Source: an uncultured Lachnospiraceae bacterium (GTDB lineage: Bacteria; Bacillota; Clostridia; Lachnospirales; Lachnospiraceae). From it: a DNA stretch of 58,860 nucleotides. The notes under the pieces were generated by a model. That model was given only the letters and a program-made list of their open reading frames with translations, did no database searches and was not told the origin of the DNA. This document shows, one piece after another, positions 43,353 through 52,978 of this stretch. The stretch is taken from contig CAMWJF010000022.1 in assembly GCA_947174505.1 (NCBI GenBank), positions 1 to 58,860 on the forward strand, read 5' to 3'. Each line of letters begins with the position of its first letter. Position 1 is the first letter of the stretch. The position numbers and the translations under genes were made by a program.

Positions 43353-44618
43353 CTATTCGGTTCCCTGCCCCGTTCCGCTTTCCTCTATTCTGTGAATCAG
43401 AAGACCGCTCCTGAGTTTCGGCTCAAACCAGGTAGATTTCGGCGGCATCAGCTTCCCCGCGTCCGACACGGCAAACAGCTCGTGGATATCCGTGGGAAAC
43501 ATGGCAAAGGCCGCCGTCGCATCTGTATGTACCCTCCGCTCCAGCTCCGCAAGTCCTCTGATCCCGCCCACAAAATCGATCCGTTCATCCACCTTCGGGT
43601 CCGCAATGCCAAACACCGGCTCCAGAAGCTGCTTTTGTAAAACCGCCACATCCAGATCTTCTACCGGATCCCCTGTATAACATCTGCTATTTATAACAAG
43701 ACGATACCATTCATTCTGGTAGTACATGCCGATCTCGCCCTTTTTCTGCGGCTTATATGGCTCTTTCCCCATCTTTTCCAGCGCGAAAGCCTCTTTCACC
43801 TTATCCAGAAAAGCGCTCTCGTCAAAATCCGCTCCGGGCTTCACCACCCGGTTGTAGTCCATAATCATAAGCTGGTCGTCCGGAAACAGAACCGACAGGA
43901 AATAATTAAATTCCTCTTTCCCCGTATAATCGGGAAATGCCGCCCGTCTTTTCCGGGAAACCCGCACCGCCGACGCGCATCTGTGATGCCCGTCCGCGAT
44001 ATAGATGGACTCCACCTGTTGGAAGGCATTTCTGATCCGCTCCACAGTCTCCGACTCATCAATCACCCAGAGTCTGTGGGCAATGCCGTCCACCGCCGTA
44101 AAATCATAAACCGGCTTTCCCTCCATGGCACGCATGACCTCCCGCTCAATCTCCTCTCTTCTGCGGTAAGCCAGAAAAATCGGGCCGGTCTGGGCGCTGC
44201 ACACATCCACATGCCTGATGCGGTCGGCCTCCTTATCCGCCCGGGTGTTTTCATGTTTCTTGATCACCTGGGCATCATAATCGTCCACGGAGGCACAGGC
44301 TCCGATTCCCACCTGAGAACGGCCGTCCATCACCAGCTCATAGACATAATAGGCCTCTTTCTCCTCCTGTACGAAATACCCCTCCTCTATCATCTGCCCA
44401 AGCATTTCCCGCGCCTTCTCATAAACCTCCGGCGCGTACATGTCATGTCCTTCCGGGAACTGCGTCTCCGGCCTGTCTATCCGTAGAAACGTATAATCGT
44501 CCCCATCCACGGCCTCCCTGGCCTCTTTTCTATTGTAAACGTCATAGGGCAGCGCGGCTATCATGTCAGCCAGGTCTGCTCTGGGCCTGAGTGCCCGAAA
44601 CGGTATAATATTCGCCAT
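43353..44618 (-). CDS. DUF1015 family protein
   Basis: 421 residues, cytoplasmic. It shows the DUF1015 pattern: IPFRALRPRADLADMIAALP at the N terminus, FLRIDRPETQFPEGHDMYAP, then YIADGHHRCASAVRVSRKRR with a conserved His/Asp/Arg cluster. The family is widespread in anaerobes, is often near serA/serC, as here, and may be a kinase-like or serine-related enzyme; this is inference. The start is preceded by GGAGAA; a consensus-like promoter lies at 44661-44689. Confidence 0.9.
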   Translation of the reverse strand: MANIIPFRALRPRADLADMIAALPYDVYNRKEAREAVDGDDYTFLRIDRPETQFPEGHDMYAPEVYEKAREMLGQMIEEGYFVQEEKEAYYVYELVMDGRSQVGIGACASVDDYDAQVIKKHENTRADKEADRIRHVDVCSAQTGPIFLAYRRREEIEREVMRAMEGKPVYDFTAVDGIAHRLWVIDESETVERIRNAFQQVESIYIADGHHRCASAVRVSRKRRAAFPDYTGKEEFNYFLSVLFPDDQLMIMDYNRVVKPGADFDESAFLDKVKEAFALEKMGKEPYKPQKKGEIGMYYQNEWYRLVINSRCYTGDPVEDLDVAVLQKQLLEPVFGIADPKVDERIDFVGGIRGLAELERRVHTDATAAFAMFPTDIHELFAVSDAGKLMPPKSTWFEPKLRSGLLIHRIEESGTGQGTE

Positions 44619-44660
44619 AAAGTTCTCCTTTTCCCCGCATTTAGCAGGATGTATGTATTT

Positions 44661-44706
44661 ATTTTAACAAATAAAACTGGCTACCACAAGGAATTTATGC
44701 TATTAT
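44661..44706. promoter_or_regulatory. Divergent promoters between DUF1015 and the small plus-strand gene
   Basis: Minus: TTGTGG (44684-44689), 17 bases, TAAAAT (44661-44666) for DUF1015. Plus: extended -10 TGCTATTAT (44698-44706) with a poor -35, for the gene at 44875. Confidence 0.6.
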
Positions 44707-44718
44707 TGATAGGCATGA

Positions 44719-44839
44719 GCAGTGCGCTGGCAGAGAAATAAATGAGACGGGGAGCTTGCTCACCGAAGCATTTATTTTTCTGTCAGCATAGGGCGACGCC
44801 CGCAAACGAGAAAACCGAAGGTTTTCGAGTGTGCACTGC
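44719..44839 (+). repeat. Repeat family 5, copy A
   Basis: Bounded by GCAGTGC (44719-44725) and GCACTGC (44833-44839). It holds an inner hairpin (AGAAATAAATG / CATTTATTTTTCT) that is absent from copy B (5784-5852) and ends with the shared GAGAAAACCGAAGGTTTTCG. It lies wholly within the leader of the small gene. Confidence 0.6.
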
Positions 44840-44874
44840 GCAATAAAAAGCAACATAAAGAAAGGAAGATGCAT

Positions 44875-45159
44875 ATGACCATCGAAGAACAGAAAATTCT
44901 GGACCGTATCAATGCCTATGCGGAAGAAGCCCTTGCAGACATTGATCCCCAGAAAACCAGAATTTCATTTCAGTTAGAAGCCTTAAAACCCGTGATGCAG
45001 GAAATTGCCGACGAGACCGGGAAATCCGTGGAGGATATCTTTATCCTCTATATGGATCTGGCCAGCGAATCCGCCGTGGAAGCCGACAAAAAGCTGCAGG
45101 CGACTCTGGACGATGAAGAAAACGCCGACTTTTCCTCCATCGCCAACCGTCTCAACTGA
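44875..45159 (+). CDS. Small hypothetical protein
   Basis: 94 residues from the ATG at 44875; GGAAG lies eight bases upstream, while the ATG at 44869 touches the ribosome site. The protein is acidic, soluble and mostly helical (TIEEQKILDRINAYAEEALA, KSVEDIFILYMDLASES). I do not recognise the family. It stands alone on the plus strand between DUF1015 and serA, with its own promoter and terminator. Confidence 0.7.
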   Translation: MTIEEQKILDRINAYAEEALADIDPQKTRISFQLEALKPVMQEIADETGKSVEDIFILYMDLASESAVEADKKLQATLDDEENADFSSIANRLN

Positions 45160-45210
45160 AAAGCTGAGAAAAGCGCCAGGCACAAGAAATTTCCTATAGA
45201 AATAAAACGA

Positions 45211-45243
45211 GGGCCTGCCGCATGTAACCGGCAAGCCCTTTTT
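45211..45243. terminator. Terminator after the small plus-strand gene
   Basis: GGGC.TGCCG / CGGCA.GCCC stem followed by five T on the plus strand; on the minus strand it is followed by TCGTTTT and may also end the serC-serA transcript. Confidence 0.8.
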
Positions 45244-45314
45244 CTTTCACCCACATCGGCTTTCATTCCGCTTCACTAAGCATCCTGTCCGCCAAATGCA
45301 CAGGTGTACTTCAC

Positions 45315-46478
45315 CTACTTCACCACTCTCACCCGGAACACACCATCAATGGACTGGAGTTTCCCAATGATCTCTTCAGATGCGGGCGTCTCGATATCCA
45401 GCATCGTGTAAGCCACCTCTCCCCTTGACTTGTTCATCATATCGGAGATATTGATATTGTTGTCACCGAAGCAGGCGGTAAACTTGGTAATCATGTTGGC
45501 AATATTCTTGTGGAAAATAGCCACGCGGCCTGCCTGCTCGCAGACGCCCATATCGCACTTCGGATAATTCACACTGTTGGCAATGTTGCCGTTCTCCAGA
45601 TAATCCTTCATCTGCTTTACAGCCATCACCGCGCAGTTGTCCTCAGACTCCTCCGTGGACGCACCAAGGTGCGGGATCACGATACAGCCCTCCTGTCCCG
45701 CCGTGGCAGGATTCGGGAAATCGGACACATACTTTCTCACCTTACCCGCCCTGATGCTCTCCAGAACGGCTTTTTCATCCACCAGAAGATCACGCGCAAA
45801 GTTTAAAAGAATCACGCCCTCCTTCATCTGGTCGAGCGCCCCTTTATTGATCATGCCCTTGGTGGCATCCATCAGCGGCACATGGATGGTGATGATATCA
45901 CACTCCGCGTAGATATCCTCCACATGCAGTACATGCTTTACGTCGCGGCTTAAATTCCACGCCGCATCCACGGACACATAAGGATCATAGCCGTAAACTT
46001 CCATACCGAGATGCTTCGCCACATTGGCCACCTTCACGCCGATCGCACCCAGACCGATGATACCCAGCTTCTTGCCCTGAATCTCCGTCCCCGCAAAGTT
46101 CTTTTTCGCCTTCTCCGCGTCCTTCGCGATGTTCTCGTCGGCTGCGTTCGTCTTCACCCACTCGATACCGCCGGCCACGTCACGGGAAGCCAGGAGCATA
46201 CCCGCAATCACCAGCTCCTTCACGCCGTTTGCGTTAGCGCCGGGCGTGTTAAACACCACAATGCCCTTCTCCGCGCATTTATCCAGCGGAATATTGTTGA
46301 CCCCTGCCCCCGCGCGGGCGATGGCCAGAAGATTTTCCGGCAGCTCCATGTCATGCATGGCCGCGCTTCTCACCAGAATACCGTCCGCCTCCCCTATATT
46401 CTCCGTCTTCTCATACTGCCCGCTGAATTTCTCCAGACCCACCTGTGCGATGGGATTTAAGCAATGATATTTGAACAT
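45315..46478 (-). CDS. serA: Phosphoglycerate dehydrogenase
   Basis: 387 residues. NAD-binding motif KLGIIGLGAIGVKVANVA, catalytic Arg/Glu/His region with VIPHLGASTEESEDN, and a C-terminal ACT domain ending IGKLQSIDGVFRVRVVK that can bind serine for feedback control. It lacks the extra intervening domain of long SerA forms. It oxidises 3-phosphoglycerate, the first step of serine synthesis. It follows serC with a 59-base gap, so the two form a pathway pair. Confidence 0.95.
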   Translation of the reverse strand: MFKYHCLNPIAQVGLEKFSGQYEKTENIGEADGILVRSAAMHDMELPENLLAIARAGAGVNNIPLDKCAEKGIVVFNTPGANANGVKELVIAGMLLASRDVAGGIEWVKTNAADENIAKDAEKAKKNFAGTEIQGKKLGIIGLGAIGVKVANVAKHLGMEVYGYDPYVSVDAAWNLSRDVKHVLHVEDIYAECDIITIHVPLMDATKGMINKGALDQMKEGVILLNFARDLLVDEKAVLESIRAGKVRKYVSDFPNPATAGQEGCIVIPHLGASTEESEDNCAVMAVKQMKDYLENGNIANSVNYPKCDMGVCEQAGRVAIFHKNIANMITKFTACFGDNNINISDMMNKSRGEVAYTMLDIETPASEEIIGKLQSIDGVFRVRVVK

Positions 46479-46537
46479 TTGTACTGCCTTCCTTTACTCA
46501 GTCATTATATTACATCTGTTATTTGTAGTGGTGTCTC

Positions 46538-47620
46538 TCAGGCGTTTTCCTTTTCAAAATTTTTCATAAAGGCAACGAGCTTCTCCACGCCCTCCACAGG
46601 CATAGCGTTGTAGATGCTGGCGCGCATGCCGCCCACAGTTCTGTGCCCCTTCAGGTTCACGAACCCGGCTGCTGTCGCCTCTTTGATGAATTTGGCGTCC
46701 GTCTCCTCGTTTCCCGTCACAAAGGGCACATTCATGAGGGATCTGTCCTCTTTTCTGACCGTCCCCTTAAAGAGCGCGCTCTCATCCAGAAAATCATAGA
46801 GAATTTTTGCCTTTTTCTCATTTAACGCTTTCATCGCCTCAAGGCCGCCGTTTTTCAGGAGCCACTTAAACACCTTGCCGCAGATATAAATACCGTAGCA
46901 GGGCGGCGTATTGTAGAGAGAGTCATTGTCCGCATGCACCTTAAACTTCATCATGGTAGGCGTACCCGGCAGCACCTCATCCGTCAGCAGATCCTCTCTG
47001 ATAATAACGACCTGTGTGCCCGCAGGCCCCACATTTTTCTGTACACCTGCATAAACCAGACCGTACTTTGTCACATCCATAGGCTCCGAGAGAAAGCAGG
47101 AAGATACGTCGGAAACCAGAAGCTTTCCTTTGGTATTCGGCAGTGTATGGTATTTGGTGCCGTAGATTGTATTGTTCTCACAGATATAAACGTAATCCAT
47201 ATCATCCGTTATAGGAAGATCGGAACAATCCGGAATATAGGAAAAAGTCTCGTCCGCAGAAGACGCCAGCTCCACGGCCTCACCGTAAATCTTCGCCTCC
47301 GCAAACGCCTTCTTCGCCCACTGTCCGGTCAGGATATAACCCGCCTTGCGGTTCTTCATCAGGTTCATGGGCACCGACGCAAACAACAGGCTTGCGCCGC
47401 CCTGTAAAAACAATACCTTATAATTATCGGGAATGTTAAGGAGCGTACGCAGATCTGCCTCCGCCTCCTTGATGATTGTGTCATACACCTTCGACCGATG
47501 GCTCATCTCCATGACCGACATCCCTGATCCCCTGTAATCAAGCATCTCCTCCGCCGCTTCCTTTAACACCTCTTCCGGCAAAACCGCAGGGCCTGCTGAA
47601 AAATTATACACTCTGGACAC
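46538..47620 (-). CDS. serC: Phosphoserine aminotransferase
   Basis: 360 residues. Start MSRVYNFSAGPAVLPEEVL and the core GYILTGQWAKKAFAEAK are hallmarks of SerC, a PLP enzyme; the Lys in YAGVQKNVGPAGTQVVIIRE holds PLP. It transfers the amino group from glutamate to 3-phosphohydroxypyruvate. The C terminus (GHRTVGGMRASIYNAMPVEG) carries the substrate arginines. A strong promoter lies at 47671-47699. Confidence 0.97.
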   Translation of the reverse strand: MSRVYNFSAGPAVLPEEVLKEAAEEMLDYRGSGMSVMEMSHRSKVYDTIIKEAEADLRTLLNIPDNYKVLFLQGGASLLFASVPMNLMKNRKAGYILTGQWAKKAFAEAKIYGEAVELASSADETFSYIPDCSDLPITDDMDYVYICENNTIYGTKYHTLPNTKGKLLVSDVSSCFLSEPMDVTKYGLVYAGVQKNVGPAGTQVVIIREDLLTDEVLPGTPTMMKFKVHADNDSLYNTPPCYGIYICGKVFKWLLKNGGLEAMKALNEKKAKILYDFLDESALFKGTVRKEDRSLMNVPFVTGNEETDAKFIKEATAAGFVNLKGHRTVGGMRASIYNAMPVEGVEKLVAFMKNFEKENA

Positions 47621-47670
47621 TTTTCTCTCCTCCCGTCCTCATTCGCTTCCGTTAATAAAAACCAAGAACC

Positions 47671-47699
47671 ATTTTACGCTCTTCGGACACTTTAGTCAA
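47671..47699 (-). promoter_or_regulatory. Sigma-A promoter for serC-serA
   Basis: Minus strand: TTGACT (47694-47699), 17-base spacer, TAAAAT (47671-47676), about 50 bases before serC. Confidence 0.75.
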
Positions 47700-47710
47700 C
47701 TACTTTGTTA

Positions 47711-47906
47711 AACAGCCAAACCCGGTCTGGCGCGCCTGTTGCCCTACAGCGCAGCCGCGCCCATTCGCAAAGCCGCATCTTCGATGCTTTCCGTTGCTTC
47801 GCAACTTCCTTTGCTCATTCACGGGGCGCTCCCTCAGTCCTTCGTTCGTCTGACAAATTCATGCGAGCATGATTTGTCAGCCAAACTCGGTCTGGCTGAG
47901 CTGTTA
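47711..47906 (-). repeat. Family 2 repeats between the L,D-transpeptidase and serC genes
   Basis: The full copy (47850-47906) begins on the minus strand at the TAA stop of the L,D-transpeptidase gene (AACAGCTCAGCCAGACC) and ends in the hairpin GACAAATCATGC / GCATGAATTTGTC. A second, partial copy of the first half (AACAGGCGCGCCAGACC, 47711-47740) lies 110 bases further on, next to the serC promoter. Between them are several more small palindromes. The full copy matches the one after spoIVA. Confidence 0.65.
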
Positions 47907-49301
47907 ATAGAACATCACCACCGGCGTTCCCACTTCGGCCATGTCGAAGAGCTGTTCCATCGCCGCGCGGGGGGTATTGATACAGCCGTGGGAACCATTG
48001 GTCTGATAGATCGTGCCGCCGAACTTTCCCCGCCAGGCCGCGTCGTGAATACCGATGTTTCCCTTTACCGGCATCCAGAAATCCACATGGGAAGCGTAAT
48101 TCGGGCCGCGCAGGATTCGGTTTTTCTGCTTGGCATACACGAAATTGACCCCGGAGGGTGTCCCCATCCTGCGGGACGTGTTTCCCGTCACAATAGGTGT
48201 ATCTATCTTTAGCGCCCCGTCCACATAATAGTACATCTTCTGCTCGGTCATATCCACCTCGATATAGGTAGAACCGATATCCTCGCTGCCTTTCTTCCAT
48301 GCCTCCTGTGTATAGGCAGGCTCATGCACTTCTCTCTTTTTGCCATAAAAGGCTTCTGTCAGGTAGGCGGTCTCCGCCTCCTGATCTATCCTGTTTCCGT
48401 AGAGGCCGCCCTCCACCGTCACCATATCTCCTCTGGTAGCTAAAAACTGCCTGCTTGCGCCCACGGTATCATACTTCTCTGCCAGACTTTCCACAAATTC
48501 TTCTATTGCATGCTCCTTAAGCTGCAGGCCGCCTGATTCGTCAAATAAAAAACGACCGTTATCATCCAGCGCTATCCAATCGCAGACGACAGAGGCATCC
48601 ACAGGGATTTCCTCCTCCCCCATCAGGTAAACGATGCCGCAGTCCTGAAAGCGTTCCAGCTTTTCCCATATCTCCATTGTTTCGCGCATCTGCGCCGTCA
48701 GCTCCAGATCATGGTAACATCCTTCGTCAACAAGGGAAACCTCTCTCTCAGACGCCTCGATCGCGGAAAGCACCGCTCCTCTTGCCTGCTCGATAGAGAG
48801 AACATCCGTCCTCTCATTCACAAGCGCATATCCCTGAGGTGTCAGGGTGATCGTCACCCTGCGGTCTTTGTCTGCCCGTTTATCCTGACAGAACGGCAGC
48901 GCGTCAAAGCAGTTCTCAAAAGCCTCCCTGTCATAAGAAACCACCGGCGCAAGCTCCACTCTGCGTCCACCCACCAGACTCTCAATCCACATCCACGGAT
49001 TCTGCCTTTTCTGATAAATCTCCAGCGCCTTCTTAAAATCAAACTGATAGGAAATTTCCTCCGCGGATATCACATAAGAGCTGCCGTCCTTATCCTTCAC
49101 GGTAACGCCCTCATATGTGAAACCTTTTACCAGCTCGTCATTCACCTCCTGAATGCTCCTGCCGGTACAGTAAATCCCGTTGATCCAGGTTCCATAGGTG
49201 AACGCGTTATGGTAGTACAAGGCAAGCCCCAAATAGGTCACCATCAGACTGACGGTGATAAGTCCCATAATAATTGCCAGATGCTTTAGTAATCTTTTCA
49301 T
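47904..49301 (-). CDS. L,D-transpeptidase (YkuD family) with peptidoglycan-binding-like domains
   Basis: 465 residues. An N-terminal membrane anchor (about 10-32) leads to two PG-binding_4-like domains (about 50-310) and a YkuD domain whose catalytic motif is HGCIN in TNGSHGCINTPRAAM, with GIHDAAWRGKFGGTIYQ just before. It makes 3-3 cross-links in peptidoglycan outside the cell. Homologues in Clostridia act in vegetative wall or spore cortex. It is downstream of ilvB; a repeat with the stop codon follows. Confidence 0.93.
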   Translation of the reverse strand: MKRLLKHLAIIMGLITVSLMVTYLGLALYYHNAFTYGTWINGIYCTGRSIQEVNDELVKGFTYEGVTVKDKDGSSYVISAEEISYQFDFKKALEIYQKRQNPWMWIESLVGGRRVELAPVVSYDREAFENCFDALPFCQDKRADKDRRVTITLTPQGYALVNERTDVLSIEQARGAVLSAIEASEREVSLVDEGCYHDLELTAQMRETMEIWEKLERFQDCGIVYLMGEEEIPVDASVVCDWIALDDNGRFLFDESGGLQLKEHAIEEFVESLAEKYDTVGASRQFLATRGDMVTVEGGLYGNRIDQEAETAYLTEAFYGKKREVHEPAYTQEAWKKGSEDIGSTYIEVDMTEQKMYYYVDGALKIDTPIVTGNTSRRMGTPSGVNFVYAKQKNRILRGPNYASHVDFWMPVKGNIGIHDAAWRGKFGGTIYQTNGSHGCINTPRAAMEQLFDMAEVGTPVVMFY

Positions 49302-49369
49302 GCCTCAACCTTCACGGTTCCATTGCGCAGGGAATGTCTCTGCTGTAGGCAACAGAACCTCTCTTCACG

Positions 49370-51040
49370 CTATTTCAGATCACCCGCATCAAAGGCCTCG
49401 CTGATGGGAGCGCCCGCAGGCACCATCGGAAATACCTTGTCATCCTCCGGTATCACGCAGTTTAATAACACGGGTTTCTTTAATGAGATGGCCTTCTCTA
49501 CCGCGGGGGCCACCTCCTCTTTCTTCGTCACGAGAATCGCCTCACAGCCGAGTCCTTCCGCCACTTTGCAGAAATCCACACCATCATCCAGAACCGTCTG
49601 GGAGTAGCGTTTTCCGTAAAACAGTGTCTGCCACTGTCTGACCATACCCAGCACGTGATTGTTGATCACGACCTGAATAATCGGTATATTGTACCGGCTG
49701 GCTGTGGCCAGCTCGTTCATATTCATACGGAAACAGCCGTCGCCCGCGATATTGATGCAGATTTTGTCAGGCTGCCCCATCTTTGCCCCGATACATGCGC
49801 CCAAACCGTAACCCATAGTGCCCAGACCCCCGGAAGTCAGGAGGGTACGGGGGCTGGAATACTTGTAATACTGCGCCGCCCACATCTGATGCTGTCCCAC
49901 ATCCGTTGTGATAATGGCGCTGCCGCCTGTTACCCGGTCGATCTCTTCTATAATGTAAGGGCAGGAAAGCGCCCCCTCGTCATAATTTAAGGGATATTTC
50001 TTTTTCAGCTCCGCAATATGCGCCATCCACTCTTCATGAGACTGCCCGGAAAGTCTTTCGTTCAACCGGGTGAGCACTTCCTTCAGATCTCCCACTAACG
50101 AGACATCCGTCTTAATGTTTTTATTGATCTCCGCCGCATCCACGTCGATGTGCAGTACCTTCGCATGCTCCGCAAATTTCTTCGGATTGCCCACCACGCG
50201 GTCGGAAAAGCGCGCGCCGAGGGCAATCAGCAGATCGCATTCGCTGACGCCGAAATTGGAAGTCTTCGTGCCGTGCATACCAATCATGCCCGTATATCTG
50301 CCGTCATGGCCGTCAACTACGCCCTTGCCCATCAGCGTATCACAGACAGGAGCGTCCACCAGCCCGGCAAAAGTTCTCACTTCCTCATAAGCCTCAGAGA
50401 TAACCGCGCCGCCGCCCACATAGATAAAGGGCTTTTCCGCATTCTCCAGAAGACGCACCGCCTCCGTCAGCTCCTCCTCCGTGTAGCTTCCTGCCTTTTC
50501 CGCATTCTCCGGCGTCTTTTTCTCATATTCGCAGGAGTTTGCCGTCACATCCTTCGTGATATCCACAAGAACCGGCCCCGGCCTTCCGCTTCTCGCAATG
50601 GCAAAGGCCTTTCTGAGGGTATCTGCCAGAATTGCCACATCTTTTACTATATAATTATGTTTGGTGATGGGCATGGTGATTCCCGCGATATCCACCTCCT
50701 GAAAGGAATCCTTTCCCAGAAGGGGCAGATTTACATTACAGGTAATCGCCACCACAGGCACCGAATCCATGTAGGCCGTTGCAATTCCCGTCACCAGATT
50801 GGTTGCGCCCGGGCCGCTGGTAGCCAGACAGACTCCCACCCTGCCGGTGGCCCTGGCATAGCCGTCCGCCGCATGGGCTGCCCCCTGCTCATGGGACGTC
50901 AAAATATGTCTGATTTCCTCACTGTGCTGATACAACGCATCGTACACGTTTAAAATCGTGCCGCCGGGGTAGCCGAACACCGTGTCCACTCCCTGCTCCT
51001 TCAGACATTCCACTACGATCTGCGCACCTGTCAATACCAT
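49370..51040 (-). CDS. ilvB: Acetolactate synthase large subunit
   Basis: 556 residues from the ATG at 51040 (AGGAGG upstream). TPP-binding motif AGDGCFRMNMNELATASRYN, Glu in TSHEQGAAHAADGYARA, and the FAD-binding middle domain fit the biosynthetic enzyme. It joins two pyruvates (or pyruvate and 2-oxobutyrate) for valine, leucine and isoleucine synthesis. No ilvN regulatory subunit gene is adjacent. It follows ilvD in the leuB-ilvD-ilvB cluster. Confidence 0.95.
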   Translation of the reverse strand: MVLTGAQIVVECLKEQGVDTVFGYPGGTILNVYDALYQHSEEIRHILTSHEQGAAHAADGYARATGRVGVCLATSGPGATNLVTGIATAYMDSVPVVAITCNVNLPLLGKDSFQEVDIAGITMPITKHNYIVKDVAILADTLRKAFAIARSGRPGPVLVDITKDVTANSCEYEKKTPENAEKAGSYTEEELTEAVRLLENAEKPFIYVGGGAVISEAYEEVRTFAGLVDAPVCDTLMGKGVVDGHDGRYTGMIGMHGTKTSNFGVSECDLLIALGARFSDRVVGNPKKFAEHAKVLHIDVDAAEINKNIKTDVSLVGDLKEVLTRLNERLSGQSHEEWMAHIAELKKKYPLNYDEGALSCPYIIEEIDRVTGGSAIITTDVGQHQMWAAQYYKYSSPRTLLTSGGLGTMGYGLGACIGAKMGQPDKICINIAGDGCFRMNMNELATASRYNIPIIQVVINNHVLGMVRQWQTLFYGKRYSQTVLDDGVDFCKVAEGLGCEAILVTKKEEVAPAVEKAISLKKPVLLNCVIPEDDKVFPMVPAGAPISEAFDAGDLK

Positions 51041-51131
51041 GTTTTTTCCTCCTGCCTGTTTTATAAAAAATCGCCGCAATTTCCTACAGAATAAAATTAC
51101 ACTTGCTATTTATTTGTTCCTATATGGAAGC

Positions 51132-52805
51132 TTATCTGTCTTTCGGAATCTCCAAAATCGCGCCTCTGTTGCCGCTTGTCACCATCTCCCGGTATCTGGC
51201 GAGATAACCGCTTGTCACCTTGGGCTCTCTGGGCTGCCATTTCGCCCGTCTCGCCGCCATGTCCTCATCGGATACCTTCACATCCAGCTTCATGTTCGGA
51301 ATGTCAATGCTGATGATATCGCCCTCTTCCACCAGCGCGATCGGTCCGCCCACCGCCGCCTCAGGCGATACATGCCCGATGGACGCGCCTCTGGATGCGC
51401 CGGAAAAACGGCCGTCCGTAATCAGCGCCACGCTGGAGCCAAGTCCCATTCCCGCAATGGCAGAAGTAGGATTTAACATCTCCCGCATACCGGGGCCTCC
51501 CTTCGGCCCTTCATAGCGTATTACAACCACATCCCCGGCCACAATCTTACCGCCCTTGATCGCCGCAATCGCGTCCTCCTCACATTCAAAGACGCGGGCC
51601 GGGCCTTCATGCACCATCATCTCCTCCACCACGGCGGAGCGCTTCACCACGCTGCCGTCCGGGGCAAGATTTCCTTTCAGGACGGCAAGGCCGCCTGTCT
51701 TACTGTAAGGGTTTTCCACTGTTCTGATAACATCTGTATTTTTATTTACGGCATCCTTGATATTCTCGCCGATCGTCTCGCCTGTTACCGTCATGCAGTC
51801 CGTGTGGAGCAGCCCGATATCCGCAAGCTCCTTCATCACCGCATAAACGCCGCCCGCCTCGTTCAGATCCTCCATATAAGTCGGACCTGCCGGAGCCAGA
51901 TGGCACACATTGGGGGTCTTCTCGCTGATCTCATTGGCGAAAGCGATATCAAAGTCAAAGCCTACCTCATGGGCAATCGCAGGCAGATGCAGCATGGAGT
52001 TGGTGGAGCAGCCGAGCGCCATATCTACCGTAAGCGCATTCAGAATCGCATCCTTTGTCATAATATCCCTGGGTCTGATATCCTTTTCCAAAAGCTTCAT
52101 CACCGCCATACCCGCATGCTTCGCAAGCTTAATCCGCTCGGAATAAACCGCCGGAATCGTGCCGTTGCCGCGCAGTCCCATGCCCAGCGCCTCAGTAAGG
52201 CAGTTCATGGAGTTGGCCGTATACATGCCTGAACAGGAGCCGCAGGTAGGACAGGTCTTCTCCTCAAACTCCAGAAGCTCCTCGTCCGTGATCGTCCCGG
52301 CCGCGTGGGAACCAACCGCCTCAAACATAGAAGAGAGACTTCTCTTCTGCCCCTTCACATGCCCCGCCAGCATAGGCCCGCCGGACACGAAGACCGTGGG
52401 CACATTGATGCGGGCCGCCGCCATCAGAAGCCCCGGTACGTTCTTATCACAGTTAGGCACCATCACCAGCGCGTCAAACTGATGCGCCAGCGCCATACAT
52501 TCCGTGGAATCCGCTATCAGGTCACGGGTCACCAGCGAATACTTCATGCCGATATGTCCCATGGCAATGCCGTCGCAGACCGCAATCGCCGGAAACACCA
52601 CCGGCACACCGCCTGCTTCCGCCACACCCAGTCTCACCGCATCCACAATTTTATCCAGATTCATATGCCCGGGCACAATCTCATTGTAGGAGCTGACGAT
52701 ACCCACCATAGGCTTCTTCATCTCCTCCTGCGTAAACCCGAGGGCATTAAATAAACTTCTGTGGGGCGCCTGCTGGGTACCCGCTTTCACATTGTCGCTT
52801 CTCAT
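51132..52805 (-). CDS. ilvD: Dihydroxy-acid dehydratase
   Basis: 557 residues. The Fe-S cysteines occur in [12 protein letters not shown] and [20 protein letters not shown]; the end [20 protein letters not shown] is typical. It dehydrates dihydroxy acids in valine and isoleucine synthesis. A good AGGAGG ribosome site precedes it. The 136-base gap upstream carries repeat family 6 including a strong hairpin. Confidence 0.97.
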   Translation of the reverse strand: MRSDNVKAGTQQAPHRSLFNALGFTQEEMKKPMVGIVSSYNEIVPGHMNLDKIVDAVRLGVAEAGGVPVVFPAIAVCDGIAMGHIGMKYSLVTRDLIADSTECMALAHQFDALVMVPNCDKNVPGLLMAAARINVPTVFVSGGPMLAGHVKGQKRSLSSMFEAVGSHAAGTITDEELLEFEEKTCPTCGSCSGMYTANSMNCLTEALGMGLRGNGTIPAVYSERIKLAKHAGMAVMKLLEKDIRPRDIMTKDAILNALTVDMALGCSTNSMLHLPAIAHEVGFDFDIAFANEISEKTPNVCHLAPAGPTYMEDLNEAGGVYAVMKELADIGLLHTDCMTVTGETIGENIKDAVNKNTDVIRTVENPYSKTGGLAVLKGNLAPDGSVVKRSAVVEEMMVHEGPARVFECEEDAIAAIKGGKIVAGDVVVIRYEGPKGGPGMREMLNPTSAIAGMGLGSSVALITDGRFSGASRGASIGHVSPEAAVGGPIALVEEGDIISIDIPNMKLDVKVSDEDMAARRAKWQPREPKVTSGYLARYREMVTSGNRGAILEIPKDR

Positions 52806-52822
52806 AGTCTTCCTCCTTTATA

Positions 52823-52978
52823 CTCACTCCGTCCGTGCCTGGTTTCGTTCTAACTCTTCTCTCAAAAATCCAGCCGCTTCGCGTCTGTCGCACTTCGTGC
52901 TCTCTGATTTTTTCGCTATCCTGTTTGGTGAAATCAAATGCTCACTCCGTTCGCGCTTGATTTCCTACAAACAGGATA
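52823..52978 (-). repeat. Repeat family 6 and a long stop-codon hairpin before ilvD
   Basis: A long hairpin TATCCTGTTTG.GAAATCAA / TTGATTTC.CAAACAGGATA occupies 52917-52978 and contains the last codons and TGA stop of the membrane protein gene within its loop. The loop sequence GAACGGAGTGAGC recurs, diverged, at 52823-52850 (GGACGGAGTGAGT) just before the ilvD ribosome site. GCACGAAGTGC and CGCGAAGCG hairpins lie between. Confidence 0.7.
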
